Source: Cranoglanis bouderius | Lineage: Eukaryota; Chordata; Actinopteri; Siluriformes; Cranoglanididae | Assembly (NCBI GenBank): GCA_023630585.1 | Contig: CM042542.1 | Span: 24,200,850-24,264,849 of the forward strand | DNA: 64,000 nucleotides | Reading direction: 5' to 3' | Shown here: positions 43,906-55,530 of the stretch, one piece after another | Layout: each line of letters starts with the position of its first letter | Numbering within the stretch: the first letter of the stretch is position 1 | The notes under the pieces: generated by a model | Database searches by the model: none | The model's input: the letters and a program-made list of their open reading frames with translations, nothing else | What the model was told of the DNA's origin: nothing | Made by a program: the position numbers and the translations under genes

Positions 43906-44611
43906 AGGAGGTTTTAAGGAAGGTTTAGTTTGTAATCTGCCATGATCGAAAAGTGATGTCATTATCCGCTCCATAAATAGCTTCCGTTTTCTTTCATTTC
44001 TCTGCGTTTGATTGTTTCTTTCATTTGTTTCTTTCTGTGTGTTTTTGTTTATGCTTTAAGGTGGTATGAAAGAAAATAAAGAGATTATAAAATGTTTTAC
44101 CACCCAGGCTCACAGAGTGATTACTGAAGCAAACGTGTGATATAAATCAGTGACCAGTCGCTGGAATATAAACAACAGAAATAAATAAACAAATACACCA
44201 GATTAAGAATAATACAGTACAACATGTACATGTAGCAGGAATATGTAGTTACACCAGATTATATATTTTATTTATCCATTCATTTTATTTGTATTTTATT
44301 TTACTTTAATTATTATTTGTTATGGGGCATTTTATTTTGAAAGGTTGTGCGCTTTTATTTAAGGTAATAATCACTGTATGCACGTCGGCTGACGTCATAC
44401 GCAGGTGAGAGGTGGAGATCATAAGGAAATTGGGGTTGGTCCTCTTTCTGGCGATGCCATTAGAGAGCAGAGGCAATGCAGAGCATGGCATTGCAGATAA
44501 CTGCCTGTTTGTTTATGTGTTTTACTACTCAGAGAGCAGAGGCACTGAAATTAAATCACCCGTGATAAAAACCAGCTTTGTGTGGAAACTTCTTCTTTGT
44601 TTACATGACAG
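43906..44611. other. no recognised feature upstream of ckap5 exons
   Basis: T- and A-rich. The preceding ckap5 exons (TOG domains) cannot be read. Confidence 0.45.
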
Positions 44612-47600
44612 AAATGAACAGAACGCAGAGGACCAGCCGCTACATGTGGAGGAGCTCTGCTGTGTTGTTGGGCTGTGTGGGATGTCCGTGTTCCAGCAGA
44701 CGGCTGTGAAGTTCTTGTGTGGAATTGCTGTTCACATCGGTGATGGAGACCCGGCCGTTCGTAACGCTGCTCTGAACACAGCTGTGGCAGCTTATAATGT
44801 CTCTGGAGAGCAAGTGTACAAACTCATCGGTCAGGTGGCTCGCTGCATATTACACCTACTGTGCAGAGTTTTTCATTTTCTTTCTTTATAGTAAAGTAAT
44901 ACTTTTTATCTTCTGCAGTTGTCAGAAAAGGACTTGAGCATGTTGGAAGAGAGAATCAAGCGTTCCGCTAAGAAACCCTCGGCCCCTGTGGCTCCTGTCA
45001 ACGAACTTCAGCCTGAGGCGAAAACTCCTGGACCAGCTGGTGCTAGCCTGCTATGCTAACCAAACTCTGAAGCAGCAGCAGCACCTCCTAAGCTGAGGCA
45101 GGCTTGTGGGCATGCCATGTTTATATTAGTCGTGGTTGCGTCATGTTTGCTATGATGAGATGTTTGGTGGAGGAGCTCCTGCAGTGGCTGAAATATCCAT
45201 TCAGACTCCTGATGAGACACATGGGGGCTGTCTGTGTGCATACACACACATAACATAACTGCGGTTACTATAGATTATTTTTAAGCATCAGTTTCAGTGG
45301 CTCTAATCCATCCTGGTCTCCAAACATAATTTTATTTGTGGCTTCCTGTTCAGCCATTTCTGTATGCCTGGGCTCTTCAACCTTTCATAACCCCAGTTTT
45401 CTTTTCTTCCTCAGTGAGATCTGGTGTCGGAGTGCAGCAGTTCAGCAGCAGAGCCCTGTAGTGCCGCGCCAGTTTCAGCTCCACCCCAATTTCATTGTGG
45501 ATCTTCCCAAAGCCATCAGGCCCGACCTTCTGGTGGTGGAGACTGCTGAATCATCACATCTGGACCTGCCAGAGTTCAAGTACAAGTAGGACTTCTAATG
45601 ATAATGAGTTACAGAGGAGGTGGAGATGTAAACAGTTCGGAAGTATAAAGGTGGCGTTTGAGTTTTTAAACTGATGAAATTCATGGTGAATACACCATTC
45701 TCTGATGCTGTCGGTTTTCATCTCAAACCAGATCAAACGACTTGTTCTTTCAACCTCTACCAGAAATCTTATTCTCTAATTTTATGGTTTCTTCTTTCTC
45801 TCTACAGGTTGCCTTCGGTCTCCAGCAGCAGTGAAGAATCTGCAGCCAGCATTAGTCTGGTCATTTCACAGGTCACCAGCTCAGATGTGAAAACCAGCAT
45901 GCAAGGCTTGGCTGAGGTGCAGTAATGTGTCTGTAATCCTGTCTTCAATACACGTGTTCACTACCTCAGCCACACTACTGTATTCTTGTAACTCAAGTGT
46001 GTAGGGGTGGATTTTTGAGTTCTTTATACCTCTGTGGTGAAAATGATGTAACTGAACCGATTTCCGTTACCCCTGCTGTGGGGATTCAGCAAGTCTTTAG
46101 GCGCAATAGAACAAATCTTGCTTTTATGACCAGCTGATGTACTACTTGAACTAAGAGCTGTTCCTTTCATTTTCCTGTCTAACCTCACCCTCAGATAATG
46201 GAGATTTTGCACAAGGAGAGCGAGTGGAAGCTGCTGTCAGGTCATGCGGACGAGTTCATCGTTGCGGCGCTGATGCAGTTCAGCTTGCAGGCCAGCAGGT
46301 GCATGGGGAATGAAGGAACGCAGCACGTGGAGGAACTCTACACTTCTGTTATCAGCTCTCTGAGCTCAATGAGGATATCATGCCTCCCCCTTCCAACCCA
46401 TCATGTGTCCTTTTATCAGTTCCTAAGTATTACACTGAAGTGTAAAAATGAGATTGTGGGTTGTTGTATAGAGGATTTAAGCAATCCTTTGACGGACTTG
46501 TAGGAATTTTACTCTGTCTTTGTGTGTAGCTGGTTTTGGCAGTCAAACTGGCTCAGGAAGCTTCCCCGGGTGTGCTAAAAAATCTGGTTCAGGCTCTGCT
46601 CTCTCTCACGCTGGATCCTCGGCATCAGCAGAGCTCCGGAGAATCTCAAGAGCTCATCGGCTACGTTCTTATCCTGCTCTCGACTTTATTAAAGTCTGCC
46701 GATCCAACCAACACGCTCAGGTACAGTCACGGATTTTGTGTATAGGCCTTATTACAATATTGTGTACTAGGCAAGGGCCTTATGCCTTTGGTCATTAGGT
46801 GCATAACATTAAACCTTGGATATAAATCTCCATTACAAGAGTTTACTAATTCATCTTCAGAATAGATATTAATCAGGTATTTTTCTTTTCTTTTCTACTA
46901 CAAACTTAAATGCCCTCAATCAGCCAAGGCATGTTTGTTCGCTATACAAGACTCATAGGTTCAGAACAAATGTAAAAGACAAATTGAAGCCATGAAGCAA
47001 ACCAAACCAATCCTGTCTGATGGACTGCATCTGCAGTCAGTGGCTTCTCCATAACGATGTAGAAACACATTTCACACCCTTGCTCGTGTATTTGTTTAAT
47101 GTTAGTGTCACTGGTGTATGAGCAAGCTGCTTCTGGAGAAGATAGAGTCCCTCTACCTGGACCATATTCTTCTGGACATTCACAAGTTCATGAAGGCTTT
47201 TCCCAAAGACCTGCTCAAACAGAAACCCTATGACCTGGCTCACCGCACCGTCAAAACACTGCTACACGCACTGTACAGACTCGTCGGCCCCAAGGTACAG
47301 CGCTTCCTGCCTCTAAGTGTTTTGAATCTTTGTTTTAAATAATCGGGCGATGAATGAATGAGTTTTTGTTCTGGTGTTCAGTCTGGTTTGACTTTGACTT
47401 GCTTTGTTGACAGATTATGAATCATCTGAGCCTGATTGAGAACAGCAGCGAGTCAGAAGTCGAAGCTTCTCTGAAGAGAGTGATGAAGCACTCCGTCTCA
47501 GCACCAAATCAACCGGTACATCTGAATTCAAATGTAAATAGGATTCACTGAGTCAGCTGAGGGATGTAAATGTCATTTATCTTCTTTTGTCTCTCCCCTT

Positions 47601-48235
47601 TCCAGTCCCAGAACACAGAAAATGTTGCTGAAATGAAGGTCCAGGCTTCTGCAGGTTAGTCTGTTTCTCCTTTAACTAATTTTACTTGTACATTCAGGAC
47701 TAATGCTATAAAAGGAGGTGAGTAATGAAATGTGGTTAATTGCATGCAAGGTTTATTTATTTTTAATAAATGCACAGTGCTCAGAAAGGCATGAGGCCTT
47801 GTACTGATTTGCAGTGACTCATCCCTCTGAGGGGAGAAGTGAACCCAAACTAGGCCGTGCCTGCAGAATAAATACCCCACACCATAAATGAAGCTGCCAG
47901 TTTTCTTTTAATTTGTCAGCCATCTTGATTTACTTACAATGACCTGTATAAAAGCTTTGCCTCCTTTTTTCTGAAGGGAAGCAGTGGAGATCTTTCTGAC
48001 CAAACAAATTTCACCAGCTCATTTCCTGTGTCCTCAGGTGAATGAGGACAGGTCCAGCTACCCTGTAGTGAGCACTAAGCCAGACGTCCCCTCATCAATG
48101 GACATGCTGTGGTCTACACTGTCTAAATTGCGCGAGTCTCTGGAACAGCAGGGCAGTGAAAATGTGAAGCCTCGCAGTCCTCCTGGCGATATTGAAGAAT
48201 TCCGAGCAAGACTTGAGAAGATAAACATGCGTTGA
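44612..48235 (+). pseudogene. ckap5: ckap5 (ch-TOG/XMAP215) C-terminal exons, probably a pseudogene
   Basis: CKAP5 is a microtubule polymerase with TOG domains. Here only C-terminal exons are present: 44612-44834 (VHIGDGDPAVRNAALNTAVA, YNVSGEQVYKLIGQ), 44919-45058 (LSEKDLSMLEERIKRSAKKP), 45415-45585 (RQFQLHPNFIVDL), 45808-45916 (SISLVISQVTSSDVKTSMQG), 46195-46384 (LLSGHADEFIVAALMQFSLQ), 46530-46720 (QEASPGVLKNLVQALLSLTL), 47106-47294 (HILLDIHKFMKAFPKDLLKQ, VKTLLHALYRLVGPK), 47414-47515, 47606-47654 and 48038-48235 (PSSMDMLWSTLSKLRESLEQ, ending RARLEKINMR and TGA). Signs of decay: no canonical donor near 46384, stop codons at the end of exon 2, a frame mismatch between the last two exons, and no sequence for the conserved block before TDML (about 100 residues) or for the exon between 46720 and 47106. 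Individual exons remain open, so the decay is recent or a diverged paralogue survives. Confidence 0.8.
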
Positions 48236-48332
48236 TTGCACACATCCACACTTTCTGAACATTATCTCTGGGTGTGAGGCTACCTCTTCTGCAGCTATTC
48301 AGTCTTGCATGTGTCTCTGTATTTACCTACAT

Positions 48333-48512
48333 TTAGGGCATTTGGCAGATACCCTTATCCAGAGCGACTTACAGTTCTCTCATTTATACATCTAAGCAGT
48401 TGAGGGTCTTGTTCAAGGGCCTACAGTGGCAACTTGGCAGTGCTGGGGTTTGAACTCATGACCTTCTGATCAGTAGGTCAACGTCTTAACCACTGAGCTA
48501 CCCCTGCCACCT
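48333..48512 (-). mobile_element. SINE S1, copy 2, in the ckap5 3' UTR
   Basis: An inverted copy of the SINE at 9816-10006: tail first ('agggcatttggcagataccc', 'ttatccagagcgacttaca'), then box B (inverted 'tttgaactc') and box A (inverted 'cttaaccactgagcta'). It lies between the ckap5 stop codon and the poly(A) signal. Confidence 0.88.
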
Positions 48513-48614
48513 GTACATAGTTGAACTTTTGTCTTTTTGTTCAAGATTTTTCAATAATGGTGTCCATCTCAGTGTTTTTACTCTGTTTTTACACTTACTT
48601 TTCCTTCTTGTTTA

Positions 48615-48620
48615 AATAAA
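48615..48620 (+). terminator. AATAAA poly(A) signal downstream of ckap5
   Basis: The first AATAAA after the stop codon, in TTTAAATAAATAAC, about 380 bp downstream including a 180-bp SINE. Confidence 0.5.
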
Positions 48621-48649
48621 TAACATTTTGCCTGATTTAGTCTCCCTTC

Positions 48650-49168
48650 TCAGCTTGACATATACCACAGAGCCCCATATGTGACTGAACTCCATCAGTT
48701 AGCGGTCACCCACTGTGATCTTTGCAAACTTGTAACGTGGTGTTTATTTTCCTCTCCACTCATTAAATGGCCTCTTGTTTCTTCCTCAGAGTATTTCACG
48801 TCTCTTGCCAACTTGCAGGCCTGTAGCTATGTGCTGACAACGGGGATGAGTGAATCCCCCACCCCGTGAAATGTACTGTTCACCTCTGAATCGGCCGAGC
48901 AGGGATCGATGCTGGGGTCGGATTTTCCTCTACACAGTGAACTCTCGTCATGTGGGACATATGTTTACACGTGGTTGCTGTCTCACCTGTGAGTTGATGA
49001 TGTACAATAGCCAATAAAGGGAGACGTAACACAAATGATGCACGCCAAACAATAAATGATGTGAACGCAACAAATACCATTGAACAAAAACACCAAAAAA
49101 TAGACTTAAATGCTTGACTACTAAAAGGATATGGACAGTGATAAATGTACAAGTTTACATATTTGTTG

Positions 49169-49171
<3 letters not shown>
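48650..49171. other. no recognised feature
   Basis: Unremarkable sequence with one short open frame (48681-48869) lacking support. Confidence 0.45.

Positions 49172-49218
<47 letters not shown>
49172..49218 (+). repeat. (GT)n microsatellite
   Basis: About 23 GT units, followed by sequence resembling the common fish repeat of 14282 ('tgatggattggtgacccatc'). Confidence 0.95.
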
Positions 49219-49219
<1 letters not shown>

Positions 49220-49903
49220 CAGTGATGGATTGGTGACCCATCCAGGGTGTATTCCTGCTTCATGCCACCCTGACCAGGATAAAGCAGTTACTAGAGATGA
49301 ATGAATAATCAGTAGTATTAGTAATAGTTGTAGTCATAAGAGTATGATTTTCTTCATTTCTTTTATTTTACAGTCGGCTCAAGTCATGGTGTGCACTGAC
49401 CAGCAGAGAGCGCCTTCGCCTCAGAAACAAATCTCAGCGCTCCACAGGAGCAGTGTTCCATTAAAGAGAGAACAAATTGGTTTCCCAGCACTTGATAATG
49501 CGTTTTTTTTATTTATTTTTTTTATACAAGATCTGTAATCATTATTATTTTGTTTCAGCATTTATGCTCATATACACTGTCTATGTAGACATGGACTACA
49601 ACAATTGTGACTGGACAAGGTTTATACCATTGCATGTTAGGTTTTGGTGGAGTTCTTTGACATTTTCATGGGCTTAGTGTTAGCCTTGCCGGTCTGTAGC
49701 TACACCTCTGCTGACAATCCCAATATCAGTCGACGGTGTTATCACAAACAGGAACTGAGGCCATATCTAGGCAATGTATTTGTGTCCAGGCACCGGTACC
49801 AAGCTCTAATAACACCAATGGACTTCCATATTCTTTGGTCATTAAGTTCTCGGCCTCCTAATCACTGCTGGCAGCTATTGTTATTAATCTTATTACTGAA
49901 CTT
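49219..49903. other. no recognised gene
   Basis: A possible small exon after ATTTTACAG at 49373 (QVMVCTDQQRAPSPQKQISA, LHRSSVPLKRE) has no partner and no known family. Confidence 0.35.

Positions 49904-49968
<65 letters not shown>
49904..49968 (+). repeat. (GT)n microsatellite
   Basis: About 32 GT units. Confidence 0.95.
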
Positions 49969-49970
<2 letters not shown>

Positions 49971-50339
49971 CGGAACTAACTGGATTAGCCCCGAAGCTTA
50001 ATGAGAACTCGGTGTAAACTCACATGCAATTACTTTTCTTTTGTAAGCCTTTAGACTTCATACGTCTAGAGGCTTTACTCATCAAAGATTTCCAAAACCT
50101 TACACGCTTATGTTTAATCACACAATCATGGCCTCGTTACTGGATTGAGGTTACCAGGTGTTACCAGGTTGCTGGTGTATATTCCACCACTCACCAGTGA
50201 TCGTCAACTCAGGAGGGATGGGTGCATTTAAACCACATATATACTGTACTAAATGTCATGGGGGAAATACAGACACCTGTCAACCCAATGTGTTATCAAA
50301 ATACATGAATTCACCCTCAAAGGAAGATACACCTATCAG

Positions 50340-50640
50340 CCATAACATTAAAACCCACCTGCCTAAGATTGTGTATTGTTTGAATCCTGAAGGGGTGTAC
50401 TTGGTCTGTAACAATGTTTAGGTAGGTAGTGCGTGTCAAAGTAACATCCACATGAATGCCAGGACCCAAGGTTTCCCAGCAGAACATTGCCCAGATCATC
50501 ACACTTCCTCCGCCGGCTTGCCTTCTTCCCATAATGCATCCTGGTGCCATCTCTTCCCCAGGCACGCACCCGGCCATCCACACGATGTAAAAGAAAACGT
50601 GATTCACCAGACCACAAGTCTGCCTAAAACACACACTGTA
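50340..50640 (-). mobile_element. Tc1/mariner relic (end plus catalytic fragment)
   Basis: It starts after TA (50338-50339) with CACCTATCAGCCATAACATT, a known fish Tc1 terminus. The minus strand reads VWSGESRFLLHRVDGRVRAW (WSDESRF with the catalytic Asp replaced by Gly) and, in the next frame, GGSVMIWAMFCWETLGPGIH. The rest is deleted. Confidence 0.8.
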
Positions 50641-50699
50641 TCATTTACATGACTTGGACAATATCAAGTGCACATTTACTGTAAGTGTACAGTTGTGGT

Positions 50700-52256
50700 C
50701 AAAAGTTTTGAGAATGACACAAATATTCATTTTCACAAAGTCTACTGCTTCAGTGTTTTTAGATCTTTTTGTCAGATGTTACTAACTGTTACTGAAGTAT
50801 AATCACAAGCATTTCATAAGTGTCAATGGCTTTTATTGACAATTACATGAAGTTTATGCAAAGAGTCAATATTTGCAGTGCTGACCCTTCTTTTTCAAGA
50901 CCTCTGCAATTCGCCCTGGCATGCTGTCAATCAACTTCTGGGCCACATCCTGACTGATGGCAGCCCATTCTTGCATAATCAATGCTTGGAGTTTGTCAGA
51001 GTTTGTGGGTTTTTGTTTGTCCACCCGCCTCTTGAGGATTGACCACAAATTCTCAATGGGATTAAGGTCTGGGGAGTTTCCTGGCCATGGACCCAAAATG
51101 TCGATGTTTTGTTCCCCGAGCCACTTCGTTATCACTTTTGCCTTGTGGCAAGGTGCCCCATCATGCTGGAAAAGGCATTGTTCATCACCAAACTGTTCTT
51201 GGATGGTTGGGAGAAGTTGCTCTCTGAGGATGTTTTTGTACCATTCTTTATTCATGGCTGTGTTCTTAGGCAAAATTGTGAGTGAGCCCACTCCCTTGGC
51301 TGAGAAGCAACCCCACACATGAGTGGTCTCAGGATGCTTTACTGTTGGCATGACACAGGACTGATGGTAGCGCTCACCTTTTCTTCTCCGGACAAGCTTT
51401 TTTCCAGATGCCCCAAACAATCGGAAAGGGGATTCATCAGAGAAAATGACATTACCCCAGTCCTCAGCAGTCCAATCCCTGTACTTTTTGCAGAATAGCA
51501 GTCTGTCCCTGATGTTTTTCCTGGAGAGAAGTGGTTTCTTTGCTGCCCTTCTTGACACCAGGCCATCCTTCAAAAGTCTTCGCCTTACTGTGCGTGCAGA
51601 CGCACTCACACCTGCCTGCTGCCATTCCTGAGCAAGCTCTGCACTGGTGGTGCCCCGATCCCGCAGCTGAATCAACTTTAGGAGACGGTCCTGGCACTTG
51701 CTGGACTTTCTTGGGCGCCCTGAAGCCTTCTTCACAACAGTTGAACCTCTCTCCTTGAAGGTCTTGATGATCCGATAAATGGTTGATTTAGGTGCAATCT
51801 TACTAGCAGCAATATCCTTGCCTGTGAATCCCTTTTTGTGCAAAGCAATGATTGCTGAACATGTTTCCTTACAGGTAACCATAGTTAACAGAGGAAGAAC
51901 AATAATTTCAAGCACCACCCTCCTTTTAAAGCTTCCAGTCTGTTATTCTAACTCAATCAGCATGACAGAGTGATCTCCAGCCTTGTCCTCGTTAACACTC
52001 TCACCTGTGTTAACCAGAGAATCACTGACATGATGTCAGCTGGTCCTTTTGTGGAAGGGCTGAAATGCAGTGGACATGTTTTTTTGGGATTAAGTTCATT
52101 TTCATGGCAAAGAAGGACTTTGAAATTAATTGCAATTCATCTGATCACTCTCCATAACATTCTGGAGTATATGCAAATTGCCATCATAAAAACTGAGGCG
52201 GCAGACTTTGTAAAAATTAATATTTGTGTCATTCTCAAAACTTTTGGCCACAGCTG
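50700..52256 (-). mobile_element. Tc1 element (family B), copy 2, complete
   Basis: Ends CAGTTGTGGTCAAAAGTTTT and AAAACTTTTGGCCACAGCTG, TA on each side (50698-50699 and 52257-52258), 1557 bp. It contains the empty site (AACAATAATTTCAAGC, TA at 51903-51904) that Tc1-A occupies in copy 1. Confidence 0.95.
50866..51882 (-). CDS. Tc1-B transposase, uninterrupted (338 codons)
   Basis: The start MVTCKETCSAIIALHKKGFT matches copy 1; the 12 codons upstream in the open frame are non-homologous leader. Two helix-turn-helix units (KSTIYRIIKTFKERG; VRRRLLKDGLVSRRA) flank the GRPRKS AT-hook-like linker. The catalytic core has VIFSDESPFRLFG, CLFQHDGAPCHKAK and SPDLNPIENLWSILKRRVDK. Asp 2 and Glu are separated by 35 residues by my count (extra residue around ILGPWPGNS), one more than the Tc1 norm. 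The C-terminus EVLKKKGQHCKY is complete. The intact frame and three acidic residues make this potentially functional, although the two terminal repeats differ at a few bases. Confidence 0.93.
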   Translation of the reverse strand: MVTCKETCSAIIALHKKGFTGKDIAASKIAPKSTIYRIIKTFKERGSTVVKKASGRPRKSSKCQDRLLKLIQLRDRGTTSAELAQEWQQAGVSASARTVRRRLLKDGLVSRRAAKKPLLSRKNIRDRLLFCKKYRDWTAEDWGNVIFSDESPFRLFGASGKKLVRRRKGERYHQSCVMPTVKHPETTHVWGCFSAKGVGSLTILPKNTAMNKEWYKNILREQLLPTIQEQFGDEQCLFQHDGAPCHKAKVITKWLGEQNIDILGPWPGNSPDLNPIENLWSILKRRVDKQKPTNSDKLQALIMQEWAAISQDVAQKLIDSMPGRIAEVLKKKGQHCKY

Positions 52257-52689
52257 TACACAAAAAAATAAGACTTTTAATGCATTGATAATGGGGAGGG
52301 GGGAGGGGGGAATGCGTTGACCTCATCATGCAGTGGAAAACATGGGGGATGAGTTATTGCAATCTCAGAGAGTCATTGCTGCGGTACTGAATATGCATAA
52401 AATGAAATGTCTAACAATGATGAATAAATCACATTGAACAACTACACACCTTTAAACAATTCAGAAGAGCTGTGGCATTTTTTACATGGAAAAGGGGAAT
52501 GTGAATAATTTCACACTTTCATACTCAGACTTTTATTTTCTCTGGTTATGTTTAGGTTTTTTTGTTGAAATCTTGGAGCAAAATGTATGAGATGTAGAAG
52601 TCCTAAAAGTAGATAAAGAGAACCCAATTAAACAAATGAGACAGAATTGAATTATACAATTGAAACAATTGAATTATAATTGGTCATTT
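52257..52689. other. no recognised feature
   Basis: A+T-rich, with a GGGGAGGGGGGAGGGGGG stretch near 52291. Confidence 0.45.
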
Positions 52690-53260
52690 ATTTATTTAGG
52701 AAAATGATCCAATTCTAAAGGAAAATGTCAGGACATCTGCCCATGAACCGAATCTGAAGAGAAAGTGGGTCATGCAGCAAGTCAACGACCCTAAGCACAC
52801 AAGTCATTCTACCAAAGAACGGTTAAAGAAGCATAAAGTTAATGTTTTGGAACGGCCAAGTCAAAGTCCTGACCTTAATCCAATAGAAATGTTGTGGAAA
52901 ATATGAGGAAACCCACCAACATCCCAGAGTTGAAGCTGTTCTGTACTGAGGAACGGGCTAAAACTCCTCCAAGCCGATGTGCAGGACTGATCAACAGTTA
53001 TCAGAAATGTTTAGCTGCAGTTATTGCTGCACAAGGAGGTCACACCAGATACTGAAAGCAAAGGTTCACATACTTTTGCCCTCACAGAGATGTAATATTA
53101 GATCATTTTCCTCAATAAATAAATGACCAGGTATAATATTTTTGTCTCATGTGTTTAATTGGGTTCTTTATCTACTTTTAGGATTTGTGAGAAAATCGGA
53201 TGATTAGGTCATATTTATGCAGAAATGTAGAAAATTCTCACAAACTTTGAAGCACCACTG
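52690..53260 (+). mobile_element. Tc1 element (family C), copy 2, 3' half with dead transposase
   Basis: It reads MQQVNDPKHTSHSTKERLKK (the second catalytic Asp of QQDNDPKH replaced by Val), then HKVNVLERPSQSPDLNPIEM and LWKI before a stop, followed by a frameshifted C-terminus (CAGLINSYQKCLAAVIAAQG). It ends 'agcaccactg' at 53260 followed by TA. The same tail is at 25460-25705. Confidence 0.85.
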
Positions 53261-53355
53261 TATGTTGTAGCCACATGGATTCAATCAACTTTGACCTTTA
53301 GATGCGGTTCGAGTATCATGTGATTGTTCCAATTTTCTAGTATTCAGTTTGTGTA

Positions 53356-53580
53356 CAGTGGCTTGCATAAGTATTCACCCCCTTGAAGTTTACCACAGTT
53401 TTGGTGTTATGACCTGGAACTGAAATGGCCTTCATTGGGATTATGCATTATGAATCTACACAAAATAGACCATACTTAATTCAAATGGAGTCTACATGTG
53501 TGAAATTAAAGTGTCACATGATCTCAGGATAAATACACCTGTTCCTGGAAGAGGTATATGGTGGTCAGAATAGCACAGGA
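53356..53580 (+). mobile_element. left end of another Tc1/mariner element
   Basis: After TA (53354-53355) comes CAGTGGCTTGCATAAGTATT then CACCCCCTTGAAG, a distinct fish Tc1 terminus with its familiar subterminal 'gtgtcacatgatctcaggat'. No transposase frame follows. Confidence 0.75.
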
Positions 53581-54312
53581 AAAACTACTTTTTTAAATAT
53601 GTGACTCACAGTATGTTAAATAAGTTAAAATAACACAATGACTCATTGAAAGTGGAAAGTCACATAATGTGCAGCTGAAGGTGAATGTCCTATGGAACAG
53701 AGTAGTGCTTTGCCTCAATGACACTGTGCGTCCTTGTCCTTGTCACCTCCTTATGCATGCAAACAGATTGACAGATTCATTTAAAAGGATGAATACTTCA
53801 GCAACCTTTCCCTTCCATCCTGCTTTCTTCCACTTGACATTTATTTTTAATAAATTTATAACGTACGTTTAAAATGAATGGATATAAAATGAACAAGTGC
53901 CCTATGTACTGTGGACACGCAGGATTTTGTAATATTGATGTTATCATCATTTAGCAAAAATACAAAGGCAACTGATGCATTTAAAATATTATTTGCATGG
54001 CCGGCTTCACATAACCAATCAAGTAGCTGCATCAATTAGAACCAGGTAAGGTAATGGTTTAGATGAACCACCTTCATAGAAATGGATATAATGCTAGTTA
54101 ACTCCCGTGCAGCTAACAGTGCTAAGTAACATAGTGCTAATATAGTGATGTTCAGCTGAGAAAACCTCATGGGAGCTCATTACAAAGAAAAACAGGAAAA
54201 GAACTCTTGACCCTTCTCACAGCACCAGATCAGTATGAGATGACTTGGTCAAGGACTAAAGCCAAAACCATTTTGGGGAGGGTCTTTAAAAAATAGAAGT
54301 ATTAATTTAATT
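53581..54312. other. no recognised feature
   Basis: A+T-rich with short unsupported frames. Confidence 0.45.
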
Positions 54313-54420
54313 ACATGGGGCATGGTGGTTTAGTGGTTAGCATGTTTGTCTCACACCTCCAGGGTTGGGGGTTCAATTCCCACCCTATTATTGCTTGATA
54401 TGTTTATGATAATAAAACAT
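54313..54420 (+). mobile_element. tRNA-derived SINE (family S2)
   Basis: Box A-like GGTTTAGTGGTTAGCATG and box B-like GGGTTCAATTCCC lie at tRNA spacing, followed by an A+T-rich tail ending in AATAAAACATCC. Confidence 0.75.
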
Positions 54421-54747
54421 CCTTCAGGATCTGTGATAGTAGTATTATGGACAAATGAGACTTTTTTATTTATTAAGATACATACTCCTCTTTGTTTTGA
54501 GTTGTAATGAGCTGAAAATAAATGATAGAACTGTGATGATTTTAGTTTATTATAGTCTGATTCTGATAGGTGTGTTTCTTGTAATAAGAATATATCTGCT
54601 TGTAGTGTGGCCAGATATTAAATATTTTTTATCTTTTTTGGCTGATAACCAATTCCACGGATATTCCAGATTACGAATTTGAGCGGTGACATGTTGCGAT
54701 GGTTATGATGATGAATGAATGAATTAATTAACCCTCCTATTATCTTT

Positions 54748-54943
54748 GGGGTCAATTTGACCCCATTCAATGTTTAACGTCTCTAAATACATGATTAACA
54801 TGATGTTTTTTGCTTCTTATTTAATGACTTTTCCTAATTTAATGGGGACAACTGGGTTAACATAAACATTAACATGATGATATGTTTTCAATGTCCTGTA
54901 CACATTTTGTAGCATCAGTGTTCTTTGGGGTCATTTTGACCCC
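54748..54943. repeat. pair of palindromic 17-mers in the piggyBac end
   Basis: GGGGTCAATTTGACCCC at 54748-54764 and GGGGTCATTTTGACCCC at 54927-54943. Each is palindromic apart from the central bases. Both follow 'tcttt', so they are direct repeats in a longer context as well. Confidence 0.85.
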
Positions 54944-55256
54944 AGGCTGTTTTAGCTGTATAAAACATATAAGAAATATCAAAATTTTACATACATTTGT
55001 TTTGGATGATACTGAGGTCACTATAATATACAATTTTATAATCTTCAAAAAACTTTCCTCTGCTTTAGGGCCCTAACCTAACATAACCATATCTGTAGTA
55101 TTGCAAGAACCACTGAGTTCACAGGACAGGAGGGAGGGGAAAACATAATTCCTATGAGAACTTTGATATGTACCACGGCGTGGGGGATGGGAAAACATCA
55201 TTCTCCTGAGGACATTGATGGCTCATCCAACATAGGGGGAGCGCAAACATATAAAG

Positions 55257-55420
55257 TTAAGATGTTGGGCTACTGATCGGAAGGTCGTGAGTTCAAATCC
55301 CAGCACTGCCAAGCCACCACTGTTGGGCCCTTGAGCAAGGCCCTTAACCCTCAGATGTATAAACGAAATAAATGTAAGTCACTCTGGATAAGGGCGTCTG
55401 CCAAATGCCGTAAATGTAAA
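55257..55420 (+). mobile_element. SINE S1, copy 3, 5'-truncated
   Basis: It starts within box A (GTTAAGATGTTGGGCTACTG) and retains box B (GAGTTCAAATCCC) and the tail 'ataagggcgtctgccaaatg'. Confidence 0.85.
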
Positions 55421-55530
55421 TAAAAGCTTACACAGCAGCCTTGTTAAACCATTTCTCTTGGTGCTCTGTGGGCTCTCTCTTCATGTTCTGTCTCAATGAC
55501 CTCTAACAAAGGTTTTCTGTCAATTAAGTT

